From Patescibacteria group bacterium UBA2211 (GTDB lineage Bacteria; Patescibacteriota; Minisyncoccia; Minisyncoccales; Minisyncoccaceae): DNA of 58,976 bases. The DNA lies in the NCBI GenBank assembly GCA_002327845.1, contig DCUP01000011.1, positions 21,892 to 80,867 on the forward strand, written 5' to 3'. Positions 41,474 through 49,590 of the stretch are shown here, piece after piece. Both the position numbers and the translations under genes were made by a program. How positions within the stretch are numbered: the stretch's first letter is position 1; every line of letters starts with the position of its first letter. The notes under the pieces were generated by a model. The model was not told where the DNA came from. It saw only the letters and a program-made list of their open reading frames with translations, and did not search any database.

Positions 41474-41611
41474 TTATTTTTTAATTTTTTTATTATTTTT
41501 TTCCTGTTCTAATTTCTGAGAAGATTTGCCTCCTTTGTATTTACTCACCTGTCTTTCGTATGAGTTCATCTTCCCTATATTTTTTACAGGATGTCTTACA
41601 AATAATGTCAT
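41474..41611 (-). CDS. Small basic protein (45 aa), leaderless
   Basis: An ATG at 41611 opens 45 codons to TAA. The sequence is very Lys/Arg-rich with a core NSYERQVSKYKGGKSSQKL and a KNNKKIKK end. A perfect TATAAT ends 6 nt before the ATG, matching the leaderless pattern seen elsewhere. The 114-aa gene follows within a few nt. A nucleic-acid or ribosome-binding peptide is possible. Confidence 0.5.
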   Translation of the reverse strand: MTLFVRHPVKNIGKMNSYERQVSKYKGGKSSQKLEQEKNNKKIKK

Positions 41612-41656
41612 ATTGATATTATATCTTTAAAAAACGAAAAATGCTAATAATATCAC

Positions 41657-41685
41657 TTGACACCCTATTTAACGAATGGTTAAAT
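41657..41685 (+). promoter_or_regulatory. Promoter of the 121-aa membrane gene
   Basis: TTGACA (41657-41662), 17-nt spacer, TTAAAT (41680-41685). Confidence 0.7.
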
Positions 41686-41719
41686 AAGGTAGCTTGTTTT
41701 TTAAAGCGAGGAGAAGGAA

Positions 41720-42085
41720 ATGATGTTACTTGAAGATCTTGTATTGCCCGTTTTCATTACTGGACTTTTCTTTATTATAGTCCTATCAATTTTGGCAATC
41801 TTAGTGGGAAAAACCCTACAAAAGATGCCAAACAATGAAAACGAAATAAGCAAAATGGACTCCTGGACGGGACCAGAAAGGAGCTCCTACATCGCTACTA
41901 TAGCAGTATGGCTATTATTCATAGTTTCTTCAATCCTTCTGGCCAGTGACGATAAGGTTTTGATTATTTTGGGCATTGGATTAATCTTATTCGGTGTTCT
42001 AATACTGGCAACAGCGTCGATATTGGCATTTGCTGTTATGCAGAGAAAAAACAGTTTAACACCACAATTTTTGCCGACCACATAA
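41720..42085 (+). CDS. Three-helix membrane protein (121 aa), accessory cassette
   Basis: GAGGAG stands 6-9 nt before a double ATG. Membrane helices at about residues 8-30, 58-76 and 80-108, joined by a polar loop with SKMDSWTGPERSS. Own promoter and strong terminator. No family recognised. On the plus strand between two minus-strand transcripts. Confidence 0.75.
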   Translation: MMLLEDLVLPVFITGLFFIIVLSILAILVGKTLQKMPNNENEISKMDSWTGPERSSYIATIAVWLLFIVSSILLASDDKVLIILGIGLILFGVLILATASILAFAVMQRKNSLTPQFLPTT

Positions 42086-42106
42086 TAATGGTCGGCAAAT
42101 TTATTT
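42072..42106 (+). terminator. Terminator of the 121-aa membrane gene (bidirectional)
   Basis: Perfect 9-bp stem TGCCGACCA / TGGTCGGCA followed by AATTTATTTT. Confidence 0.8.
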
Positions 42107-42816
42107 TAATTTATTAATGTTCCAAACCTTTCTCCCCTTAAAGCTTTAGAAATATCTTTAATATTTTCAATATTAAATACAATAATCGGTTTTTTCTTTT
42201 CTAAACACAGAGCAAAAGCTGTTAAATCCATAACATTCAATTTTTTTTCTAATGCTTCTTCAAAAGTTAAATTTTCATATAGCTTAGCATCTAAATGTTT
42301 CTTAGGATCCTTATCGTATACCCCATCAACATTAGTAGCTTTTAAAATCAAATCACAATCAACTTCACAGGCCCTCAACACTGCTAAACTATCTGTTGTA
42401 AAAAATGGATTCCCAGTTCCTCCAGCAAAGATAACAACTCTACCCTTATTTAAATGATGAGTTGCTTTTTTCTTTGAATAAGATTCACACACCTTATTCA
42501 TTTGTATCGATGACATTAGTCTCGCTGGAACCTCTAAGGATTTTAATGCTTCTTCTAATCCTAATCCATTAATAATGGTTGATAACATCCCCATATAATC
42601 AGCCGCAACTTTATCAAAATCTTCCTCTCCAACTTCGCGTCCTCTAAAAATATTTCCTCCACCGACAACGACACACAAATCTGCATCGTTGTTTTTCTTA
42701 ATTTCAGCAATCTGTTTAGCCATTCCTGCATACGAAAAAAGAGAAATACCCTTACCATCTTCTTTACCAAAAGATTCTCCTCCTATTTTTAATAAAACTC
42801 TTTTGTATTTTTTCAT
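42106..42816 (-). CDS. pyrH: UMP kinase
   Basis: 236 residues of the amino-acid kinase fold. KRVLLKIGGESFG at the start, VVGGGNIFRG, the DYMGMLSTIINGL helix, FAGGTGNPFFTTDSLA and LKATNVDGVYDKDP. It makes UDP from UMP. A TTGCTT-17-TATAAT promoter lies at about 42850-42878, about 30 nt upstream. Monocistronic. Confidence 0.95.
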   Translation of the reverse strand: MKKYKRVLLKIGGESFGKEDGKGISLFSYAGMAKQIAEIKKNNDADLCVVVGGGNIFRGREVGEEDFDKVAADYMGMLSTIINGLGLEEALKSLEVPARLMSSIQMNKVCESYSKKKATHHLNKGRVVIFAGGTGNPFFTTDSLAVLRACEVDCDLILKATNVDGVYDKDPKKHLDAKLYENLTFEEALEKKLNVMDLTAFALCLEKKKPIIVFNIENIKDISKALRGERFGTLIN

Positions 42817-42887
42817 TTAACGTAATAAAATTATTATCCTAAAGTATTATATTCTATTTACTAAAACGAAGCAAATAAAAAAATTTG

Positions 42888-43364
42888 CTATTTGCAAATC
42901 TCTTGTTTTTGAATTAATTCGGTCATTCTAAAAATATTCCAGTTATACAATGTGCCGGCAAACCTGGCTTTACCATAGGCAATGATATCTTCTTTCCTTC
43001 TAAAATAGACAGTTCCGATTCTCCAAGAAGAAAAATCTCTTCCGGGCATGCCATAATCAGGATTCATATTATTATCAGAGAAAGAATAAGATCCCCTTGG
43101 ATTTTCTGTTAAAATATTCAAAGATAGAAGAACTGAACAGATGTACTGCCTAATGGCTTCGCGAGCTCGATAGTCAGCAATATCAATAACTCTTTCCATT
43201 TCCTGCCAATTGACAACAATTTTGCTGTCTTCTTTACTTAGAATCTTAACAAGATATCTTTCAAAAAGTTTAAAAGTTTTTGTGGTCTCTTCTTCATTGC
43301 TTCTTTTTAAAATATATGTTTCGGGAATAATGATTTTCCCACCCTCTACGATAATTTCAAACAT
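42888..43364 (-). CDS. Hypothetical protein (158 aa), accessory cassette
   Basis: No family recognised. Helical start with charged residues, a YRAREAIRQYICSVLLSLNIL segment that could be a winged-helix-like core, and an aromatic second half (SSWRIGTVYFRRKEDIIAYGKARF). GAGG 6 nt before the ATG; promoter TTGCGT-17-TATATT. A weak hairpin with a T-loop follows the stop. Confidence 0.65.
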   Translation of the reverse strand: MFEIIVEGGKIIIPETYILKRSNEEETTKTFKLFERYLVKILSKEDSKIVVNWQEMERVIDIADYRAREAIRQYICSVLLSLNILTENPRGSYSFSDNNMNPDYGMPGRDFSSWRIGTVYFRRKEDIIAYGKARFAGTLYNWNIFRMTELIQKQEICK

Positions 43365-43399
43365 AGTCAGGCCTCATTAAATTTAAAATTTCTAAAAAG

Positions 43400-43458
43400 A
43401 ATATAGCAGAAATATCGTAAAAACGCAATTTGACAAAAAGTTAAACTAATACTATTTT
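43400..43458. promoter_or_regulatory. Back-to-back promoters of the 158-aa and 71-aa genes
   Basis: Minus: TTGCGT (43423-43428), 17 nt, TATATT (43400-43405). Plus: TTGACA (43430-43435), 17 nt, TATTTT (43453-43458). The two -35 boxes are 1 nt apart. Confidence 0.65.
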
Positions 43459-43476
43459 GATATCAGGAGGTTCATT

Positions 43477-43692
43477 ATGAGACTCTCTTTAAAATTAACT
43501 TTTGAAGCAATCTTAATTATCGTTTCTGTTTTTATCGCGCAAGCAGTAACAAAAAGAACTGGATTGCTTTCTGAAGGATTATTAATTGCATTTATTTTCT
43601 TAATCTTCGGTGCATTATTAATTTTCGGCATCGGAGTATTAGGAAAATACTTCGAGAAAGAATTAAATTCAAAAAAACAAAAGGAGGCATAA
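43477..43692 (+). CDS. Small two-helix membrane protein (71 aa)
   Basis: AGGAGG 7 nt before the ATG. Hydrophobic segments at about residues 4-24 and 33-57, then a charged tail (KYFEKELNSKKQKEA). Function unknown. Monocistronic on the plus strand, ending in a shared terminator with rlmN. Confidence 0.75.
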   Translation: MRLSLKLTFEAILIIVSVFIAQAVTKRTGLLSEGLLIAFIFLIFGALLIFGIGVLGKYFEKELNSKKQKEA

Positions 43693-43703
43693 TTGCCCCC
43701 TTT
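43671..43703. terminator. Shared terminator between the 71-aa gene and rlmN
   Basis: Near-perfect stem AAAGGAGGC / GCCCCCTTT (one mismatch). In the rlmN direction it is followed by TGTTTTTTT, a good terminator tail. Confidence 0.75.
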
Positions 43704-43716
43704 AAACTTTCTTAAG

Positions 43717-44691
43717 TTATTCTTCTGTTACTAATTGTCCACAAGCTGCTTTGATTCCCCTACCAAATTCATATCTTTGAGTAACAAAAATTCCTTCTTT
43801 TTCTAAATATTCTTTAAATTTTTTAATTGTTTTTGAATCAGAAGCTTTAAATTTTCCCGTTGGATTATATATTATTAAATTAACCATGTATAATGGCTTT
43901 TTCATTATTAAAGCTAACTCTTTAGCACATTCAATCGAGTCGTTTTCTTCTCTTATCATTAAATACTCAAACATTACTTTTCTTTTAGTTTTTAAAATAT
44001 AATCATCAACAACTTTTAAAACATCTTTCAGTGGATATTTTTTATTTACTGGCATCAATCTGCTTCTTAATTCATCATTCGGGGCATGAAGAGAAATAGA
44101 AAGGTTTACTTGTAGATCTTCGTTAGCGAATTTTTCTATTCCTTCAATTATTCCTGAAGTTGAAATAGAAATCTTACGACTTCCAATGTTAAAATATTCT
44201 GAATTATTTAAAGTATGAATCGCTGACATTACGTTGTCATAATTTAAAAACGGCTCCCCCATTCCCATAAAAACAATATTAGTTACCTTGCAAATTCTCA
44301 TAAATAATAAAACCTGTGAAACTATTTCTTCACTAGTTAAATTTCTCTTTAGTCCCATTGTTCCTGTAGCGCAAAAAGAACAAGCTAGTGGACAACCTAC
44401 TTGAGACGAAACACAAACCGTTGAACGATTATCGGTATGCTTCATTAAAACCGATTCAATTTTTAATCCGTCTGATAATTCGATTAAAGCTTTGAGAGTA
44501 TTACCTTCATCAAACATTTTATGTTTGATTTCTAATGGACATTCTTTCTTCAATTCTTCACGTAAAGATAGGGGTAAAACGCTAGCTTTGTCCCAGTCCT
44601 CTATTAAATCCTGAAAAATCAGCTTGCGCACCTGCTTAATTCTATACTTAGGTTGAGATTTTAATTTTTCTTCAATTAAAGATAAGTTCAT
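43717..44691 (-). CDS. rlmN: 23S rRNA (A2503-C2)/tRNA (A37-C2) methyltransferase
   Basis: A radical-SAM enzyme of 324 residues. The iron-sulfur motif C-x3-C-x2-C is in GCPLACSFCATG; GMGEPFLNYDNV and ISTSGII are typical, and the C-terminal catalytic Cys lies in AACGQL. Somewhat shorter than E. coli RlmN at the N-terminus. It overlaps the rmuC stop by 4 nt. Confidence 0.95.
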   Translation of the reverse strand: MNLSLIEEKLKSQPKYRIKQVRKLIFQDLIEDWDKASVLPLSLREELKKECPLEIKHKMFDEGNTLKALIELSDGLKIESVLMKHTDNRSTVCVSSQVGCPLACSFCATGTMGLKRNLTSEEIVSQVLLFMRICKVTNIVFMGMGEPFLNYDNVMSAIHTLNNSEYFNIGSRKISISTSGIIEGIEKFANEDLQVNLSISLHAPNDELRSRLMPVNKKYPLKDVLKVVDDYILKTKRKVMFEYLMIREENDSIECAKELALIMKKPLYMVNLIIYNPTGKFKASDSKTIKKFKEYLEKEGIFVTQRYEFGRGIKAACGQLVTEE

Positions 44692-45779
44692 TCTTTATTT
44701 TCTATGACTTTAACTTCTTCTTTGGTTAAAACGTTTTCATTTTTTATCTTATCAACTATCGTTGAAAGTTTTTTAGTTCTGGTAATTGATACTTCATCAA
44801 ACTGAGTCGAAACTGCTCTAATTTTCTTTCCTAATGAATCAACCTCCTCATTATATTTATTATATTCAATTTCAAACTTCTTGATTAACTTAATAATTTC
44901 GTGAAGATTTTCTTGATATTTAAAACTTTTATATGATTGAAAAACCATGCGCAAAATAGCGGTAAAGCTAAATGGTCCAGCAAGTACCACCTTCTTTGTC
45001 ATTGCGTCATTCCAAGCTTCGTTCATTTGATCATAAATAAAACTAAAAATCATTTCATTGGGAACAAACAAAATAACAAAATCAACTGTATCTTCTTCAG
45101 GATTAATATATTCCCTCCCTGATATTTCTTTTATTCTATTTTTAACATCCTGTTCAAAAGATTTTTTAAATTGCTTTTTCTTTTCTTTGTCTTCTTCGTC
45201 ATTAAATTTAATAAAATTGTTTAAAGGAAACTTAACATCAATATTTATCTTTGTTCTATCGGGTAAAAAAATAGTAAAATCAGGCCTATTGGCATTATTC
45301 TCTTGAGCTGTATTGGCTTCATAGTTTTCTCCTCTAACAAAACCGATTGTTTTCAATAAATTTTCAGCAATTTCTTCTCCGTATTTTCCCCTCAATTGAT
45401 TGTTTGATAAAACATTTCTGAGTCCTTCGGTTGAATCCTTCAAGCTTCCAGTGACGGTCTTGTATTCCTCTAATACCGTCTTTAGAGTATTAAATTCTCC
45501 TATTCTTTCTTTTTCTACATCATCTAGTTGTTTCTTGCTTTTATCTAACTCTTCATGAACCCGATCAATCAAATCCTTAATCGTATCTTTATTATGCTGG
45601 ATTGACTCACTAATTAATTCTTTCTTAGAATCAACTTGTTCTAATAATCTCTTTCTTTCTTCTTCAAATAATTCCTTACTTCTTTTAACATTTTCGTCCA
45701 TTAACTTTTGAAAAAGAATGTAAGTAAAAACAAGTAAGATAACTAGGGAGGCTATTAAAGTAATTACTTCTGTTGTCAT
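44688..45779 (-). CDS. rmuC: DNA recombination protein RmuC
   Basis: 363 residues. One N-terminal membrane helix (about 5-22), a long coiled coil to about residue 125, and a nuclease-like domain with GKYGEEIAENLLKTIGF, NRPDFTIFLPD and KINIDVKFPL. RmuC limits inversions at short repeats. The -10 box TATATT lies 8 nt before the ATG, suggesting leaderless translation. Confidence 0.92.
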   Translation of the reverse strand: MTTEVITLIASLVILLVFTYILFQKLMDENVKRSKELFEEERKRLLEQVDSKKELISESIQHNKDTIKDLIDRVHEELDKSKKQLDDVEKERIGEFNTLKTVLEEYKTVTGSLKDSTEGLRNVLSNNQLRGKYGEEIAENLLKTIGFVRGENYEANTAQENNANRPDFTIFLPDRTKINIDVKFPLNNFIKFNDEEDKEKKKQFKKSFEQDVKNRIKEISGREYINPEEDTVDFVILFVPNEMIFSFIYDQMNEAWNDAMTKKVVLAGPFSFTAILRMVFQSYKSFKYQENLHEIIKLIKKFEIEYNKYNEEVDSLGKKIRAVSTQFDEVSITRTKKLSTIVDKIKNENVLTKEEVKVIENKE

Positions 45780-45793
45780 ATGTGTTTAATATA

Positions 45794-46996
45794 TCACACT
45801 TTTCTCTTTTGTAAGATGAAGATTCTATCATTTTTTCTAACAGTATCTTTAAAAATGATAGCTACTTCTTCTCCTTTCTTTCCTTTTTGTATATTTTTGT
45901 TTTCAACCTGTATTGATTCAACTACTTGTTCGATATATGTATTAGTTCCCTCGACAATAATTTTATCTCCCACTTTTAAGTCCAAATGATTTAATATTAC
46001 CGAACCTGATTTAACGCGCGGATAATAATGAGTAACATATCCAACTAGTATTTTCTTTTCTGAAGATACATTATCCGCCTTATCATAACTTATTCCCTCT
46101 TTCCCTGGAGTTCCAAAATAAAAGCCAGTAGAAAATCCTCGATTATAAACCGAAGATAATTCCTCTTTCCATTTCTTCACTTTCTCATCAGTAAAGGTTT
46201 TATCAAGATAAGCATCAATTGCTTCTCGATAACACCTTGAAACAACTTCAATATATTTTGGATCTCTTCTTCGGCCCTCAATTTTAAAAGAATCTATTCC
46301 CGCTTTAATTAATTCAGGAATAAATTCAATCATACATAAGTCTTTAGCACTCATAAAATACTTCCCCTCATTAGAAATCGCATTACCCTCTTCATCAGAT
46401 AACATCCACTCTTTTCTGCAAGGCTGAGCACAACTTCCACAATTAGCCGATTTACCATATAGATAGGCTGACAAAATACAACGGCCGGAAATTGCCATAC
46501 ACATTGCTCCATGGACAAAAACTTCAACCTCTATTTTATTAACTTTCTTTTTTAGTTCCTTAATTTGCTTTAGAGTCATTTCTCGGGCTAGAACTATTCT
46601 CTTTGCTCCCAGCTTTTTATAGAATATTGCAGCTTCATAGTTAGAAATGTTGGCTTGCGTTGAAACAATAAAAGGAAGTTTGATTTTTTTAGCTATTTGG
46701 ATAACCGCCGGATCCCAAACAATAACAGCGTCTATGCCCTCTTTTTTAGCCTTTTTAAGCAGTTTTTCTGCCTTTTGGATGTCCTGATTATAGACCACAG
46801 AATTAACCGTTAAATAAGCTTTTATGCCATAAGAATGGCACTTCTTTATAAAAGATCCTAGTTCTGTTATTTTAATGCCTGAAGCCGCTCTCATGCTTAA
46901 TTCATCAACTCCAAAATAGACTGCATTAGCATATAATTTACAAGCTTCTAAGCTAGCCCAATCACGTATCGGACTCATTAATTCTGGCTTTTTCAT
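45794..46996 (-). CDS. U32-family peptidase / tRNA or rRNA hydroxylation factor
   Basis: 400 residues. Family marks: KPELMSPIRDW start, VYFGVDELSMRA, VHGAMCMAISGRC, NCGSCAQPCR and FKIEGRRRDPKY. The conserved Cys cluster is present. Bacterial U32 proteins such as TrhP and RlhA hydroxylate tRNA or 23S rRNA using prephenate; others were called collagenases. Substrate not decided here. Its promoter and first seven codons are duplicated at 49.5 kb. Confidence 0.92.
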   Translation of the reverse strand: MKKPELMSPIRDWASLEACKLYANAVYFGVDELSMRAASGIKITELGSFIKKCHSYGIKAYLTVNSVVYNQDIQKAEKLLKKAKKEGIDAVIVWDPAVIQIAKKIKLPFIVSTQANISNYEAAIFYKKLGAKRIVLAREMTLKQIKELKKKVNKIEVEVFVHGAMCMAISGRCILSAYLYGKSANCGSCAQPCRKEWMLSDEEGNAISNEGKYFMSAKDLCMIEFIPELIKAGIDSFKIEGRRRDPKYIEVVSRCYREAIDAYLDKTFTDEKVKKWKEELSSVYNRGFSTGFYFGTPGKEGISYDKADNVSSEKKILVGYVTHYYPRVKSGSVILNHLDLKVGDKIIVEGTNTYIEQVVESIQVENKNIQKGKKGEEVAIIFKDTVRKNDRIFILQKRKV

Positions 46997-47047
46997 ATTT
47001 AAAATTTAACATATTTTGACATAAAAAAATAGAGCTCAAAATTATTG
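46976..47047. repeat. Direct repeat, left copy (U32 5' end)
   Basis: 72 bp covering the first codons of the U32 gene, its upstream region and half of a terminator. The first 24 bp match the copy at 49523-49590 exactly; the rest matches with small gaps and substitutions. Confidence 0.85.
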
Positions 47048-47058
47048 TTACTCTATTT
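47023..47058 (-). terminator. Terminator upstream of the U32 gene
   Basis: Minus-strand stem AAATAGAG / CTCTATTT followed by T residues. It backs up the terminator of the glycosyltransferase operon. Confidence 0.7.
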
Positions 47059-47061
47059 GAA

Positions 47062-47113
47062 AAATAAAAAAGAGAGGAAGAAAAAATCATGAAAAATAAT
47101 CTCTTTACCTCTC
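47062..47113 (-). terminator. Terminator of the dehydrogenase-glycosyltransferase operon
   Basis: Minus-strand stem GAGAGG / CCTCTC with an A/T-rich inner arm, followed by TTTTTTATTTTT. Confidence 0.65.
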
Positions 47114-47125
47114 CTATGAATTAGT

Positions 47126-48412
47126 TCAAAGTACAAAGATTACCAATAGTACCAATAAGGTAATAATTCCTCCTGTACACAGAGCAGGAATTACGTAACC
47201 CATTGTTCTTCCCAGAACCCCCTTCTTTTCCCTCTCTTCGTCTCCCCGAATCCATTTTTGCTTTCTTATGGTCACCAAGGCATAAATTTTTGCTACGGCG
47301 ACCATGAAGTTAACTCCCGTATAGACCGGCACAAGCAGTATGTCTTGGGGCCGACGCTTGAGATGAGGAATCAACTTTATCGCTCGGCTTAATATCCACC
47401 AGCAAATAATAATAAAAGCTACTGCCCAATGGTTTAGATATAAGGCGAGACAAAAGAATATCGGAGCAAGCAGAAGAGTGAACGGCGATATAAACCGATC
47501 AATCATGTAGATAGCAAGGAATGGATGTTTCCATGCTCCACCCTGCCAAAGAGCAAGAAGATCAGAATTATAACTATTCCTTGTCCAACGAACTCGTTGT
47601 TTCCAGAAGTCTCTGAAATTCTCGGTGGTAGCACTATATACCTGGGCGTTGCTTTGGTAATAAGTCTGCCAACCTTCCTGCTGAATGAGTCGTGTTAGAC
47701 ATTTGTCTTCTCCGGACTCCTTTTTCCTTCCAAAGATAATTTCATTGAGAAAATCGTCCAAGTTTGTTAGAAGAATTTCTCGTCGATAAAGTGCTGTTCT
47801 TCCGGAAAGACAGGTCATTGCCTTGCCCATTGCCGCTAAAAACGGCCATTCATCGGCATTCCTCAAATCCCAGAAGATATCTGTCATCTTCTGCCAAACA
47901 GAATTGTGCTCAAGGGAATTTTGCCTTGTAACTACTCCGCCTATTTTCGGATCACCGAAAGGCGCAAGGGCTTTTTCTCTGATGTCCCTCGCCCAGATAG
48001 TGTCACTATCTACCAAAGCTACGATTTCTCCTTTTGCTTCTCGAATTCCATCAGCTAAAGCTTGTCTTTTGCCTGGTTTTGAAGTGACTATCAATTTAGC
48101 CCACGGCTTATCCTTTGAGAAATCTTTGAAGGCCTCTATGCAAAGCTTGTCTGATTCATCAATCACTGCAATTATTTCGGTAGGATTATTCGCCTGCCAA
48201 GAACTCAGTGCTCTTTTGAAGATTTCGACATCTTCATTGTAGACTGGAGTAATTATACTTAAAGTAGAACTCTTGCCAGGGTCTCCGACTGGTATCGGTT
48301 TGTACTTCAAGGTACATACTTTCTTAAATACCCAGACCCCCCATCTCCAGAAACCAATTAGTCCCAAGGGGATGTAAATCCAGAAATAATTCCACAAAAA
48401 TGAAAAATCCAT
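47126..48412 (-). CDS. Processive family 2 glycosyltransferase (hyaluronan/cellulose-synthase-like)
   Basis: 428 residues from the ATG at 48412, which has GGGAGG 8 nt upstream. One helix at the N-terminus, then a GT2 domain with ITPVYNED, VDSDT (the DxD site), GEDKCL (catalytic D) and QRVRW (QxxRW product site), then four to five C-terminal membrane helices. This set is the mark of processive synthases that make and export beta-linked polysaccharide. The dehydrogenase gene 5 nt upstream would supply a uronic-acid donor, as HasB does for HasA. Product unknown. G+C-richer than its surroundings. Confidence 0.88.
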   Translation of the reverse strand: MDFSFLWNYFWIYIPLGLIGFWRWGVWVFKKVCTLKYKPIPVGDPGKSSTLSIITPVYNEDVEIFKRALSSWQANNPTEIIAVIDESDKLCIEAFKDFSKDKPWAKLIVTSKPGKRQALADGIREAKGEIVALVDSDTIWARDIREKALAPFGDPKIGGVVTRQNSLEHNSVWQKMTDIFWDLRNADEWPFLAAMGKAMTCLSGRTALYRREILLTNLDDFLNEIIFGRKKESGEDKCLTRLIQQEGWQTYYQSNAQVYSATTENFRDFWKQRVRWTRNSYNSDLLALWQGGAWKHPFLAIYMIDRFISPFTLLLAPIFFCLALYLNHWAVAFIIICWWILSRAIKLIPHLKRRPQDILLVPVYTGVNFMVAVAKIYALVTIRKQKWIRGDEEREKKGVLGRTMGYVIPALCTGGIITLLVLLVIFVL

Positions 48413-48417
48413 TTTTC

Positions 48418-49377
48418 TTACCTCCCTGCCTCTTTTTGTTTTCTTCTCAAACCAGGTGATGGTTGCCATTTGAGTCCAGCAATGGTAGTTGATGGAACCA
48501 CACCTTGCTTGGCCAGTTCTTCCATTTCTGAATTGATTGAAATGACCGCTGAGAGTAAAGGCATATCGATACCATATCTCTCTTGGGCAAATGTCAATAA
48601 TCCTTTAGTGTCTTTCGGTAAACAAGTTCCTCCATAAGGTCGACCACCGATTGTTCCATATCCTTGATTCCAAGAACCTTCAGCGGTGCTTGCCATAATC
48701 TCTAATGCTAGGTTTGCATCAATGCCAATCTTTGCACCAAGCAACCACATCTCGTTTGAAAACGAAATTTTGGTAGCATTAAAGCAGTTATGGACATACT
48801 TTTGAAATTCAGCAACTTCCAGGTCAACCCTGAATATCTTGCTTTCAAAAGCTGTGTACATCTTCTCCAGGACATCTCCTGAGCGTTGGTCATATTGACC
48901 AATAACTGTTACCCAGGGATGCAAGAAATCTTCTTCATTGGATTGAGCCCGAAGAAACTCGGGTTGCATACACAAACCAAAATCTTTTCCAACTTTCAAG
49001 CCTGAATATTTTTCAAGCAATGGAAGCAAAAGATTTCTGGTGGTGCCTATCGGAACAGTACTTCTAATGACCAGCAATGGCCAAGCATCTTTTTTTTTGT
49101 GACTCAACCATTTTCCTTGAGTAATGACAGCGTTGACAATATATTCCAAATTTACGCTACCATCATCTCTTGGTGGAGTTGAGATACAAAACATAAAGAT
49201 TTCAGCCGAAAGATCATTCATCTCACTAGGTAAGTGAGCCTCAAACCCTTCTCGGTTAAGTTTCTCAACGGTTGCAATGTTTGTATCAACAAACACTACT
49301 TCGTTTCCTTTTTTCATCAAGCCTTTTCCAGTTGCCTGTCCGACAACTCCTGATCCAACAATTACGGTCTTTGTCAT
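48418..49377 (-). CDS. UDP-glucose/GDP-mannose dehydrogenase family protein lacking the C-terminal domain
   Basis: 319 residues. A Rossmann NAD domain (TVIVGSGVVGQATGKGL), STPPRDDGSVNL, STVPIGTT, PEFLRAQ, the central helix VHNCFNATKISFSNE and the catalytic Cys in YGGTCLPKD are all present. The usual third domain of about 120-150 residues, which binds the UDP moiety, is missing. After the middle domain comes only a short basic tail ending at TAA. GAGGT 7 nt before the ATG. It may work with a separate partner, on another substrate, or be degenerate. Confidence 0.87.
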   Translation of the reverse strand: MTKTVIVGSGVVGQATGKGLMKKGNEVVFVDTNIATVEKLNREGFEAHLPSEMNDLSAEIFMFCISTPPRDDGSVNLEYIVNAVITQGKWLSHKKKDAWPLLVIRSTVPIGTTRNLLLPLLEKYSGLKVGKDFGLCMQPEFLRAQSNEEDFLHPWVTVIGQYDQRSGDVLEKMYTAFESKIFRVDLEVAEFQKYVHNCFNATKISFSNEMWLLGAKIGIDANLALEIMASTAEGSWNQGYGTIGGRPYGGTCLPKDTKGLLTFAQERYGIDMPLLSAVISINSEMEELAKQGVVPSTTIAGLKWQPSPGLRRKQKEAGR

Positions 49378-49504
49378 TATTTTACCTCTTTTTTGATCTT
49401 GCTGTGCTTGTTATTTTATTTTCAAGATACATATACAGTTCTAATACTACACTCATGGTAGCACACTATATAATAACAAAATAATTGATTTTGTCAATAC
49501 TAAT

Positions 49505-49543
49505 CTACTTACTAATAATATTCATTAATTCTGGCTTTTTCAT
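49505..49543 (-). other. Scar mini-ORF copying the U32 start (12 codons)
   Basis: ATG AAA AAG CCA GAA TTA ATG, as in the U32 gene, then five new codons and TAG. It lies within the right direct repeat and has the same -10-like surroundings. Best read as a fossil of recombination rather than a gene. Confidence 0.55.
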
Positions 49544-49590
49544 ATTAAAAATGCCTATTTTGGTATAAAAAATAGAGCTTGAAATTATTG
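49523..49590. repeat. Direct repeat, right copy
   Basis: 68 bp matching 46976-47047: the first 24 bp identical, then AAAA..TATTTTG..ATAAAAAA.TAGAGCT..AAATTATTG with scattered changes. It ends in the last codons of purC. Confidence 0.85.

Noticed and set aside
46976..49590. Insertion sequence with target-site duplication
   Set aside because: No transposase or terminal inverted repeats are visible, and the duplicated stretch is far too long.
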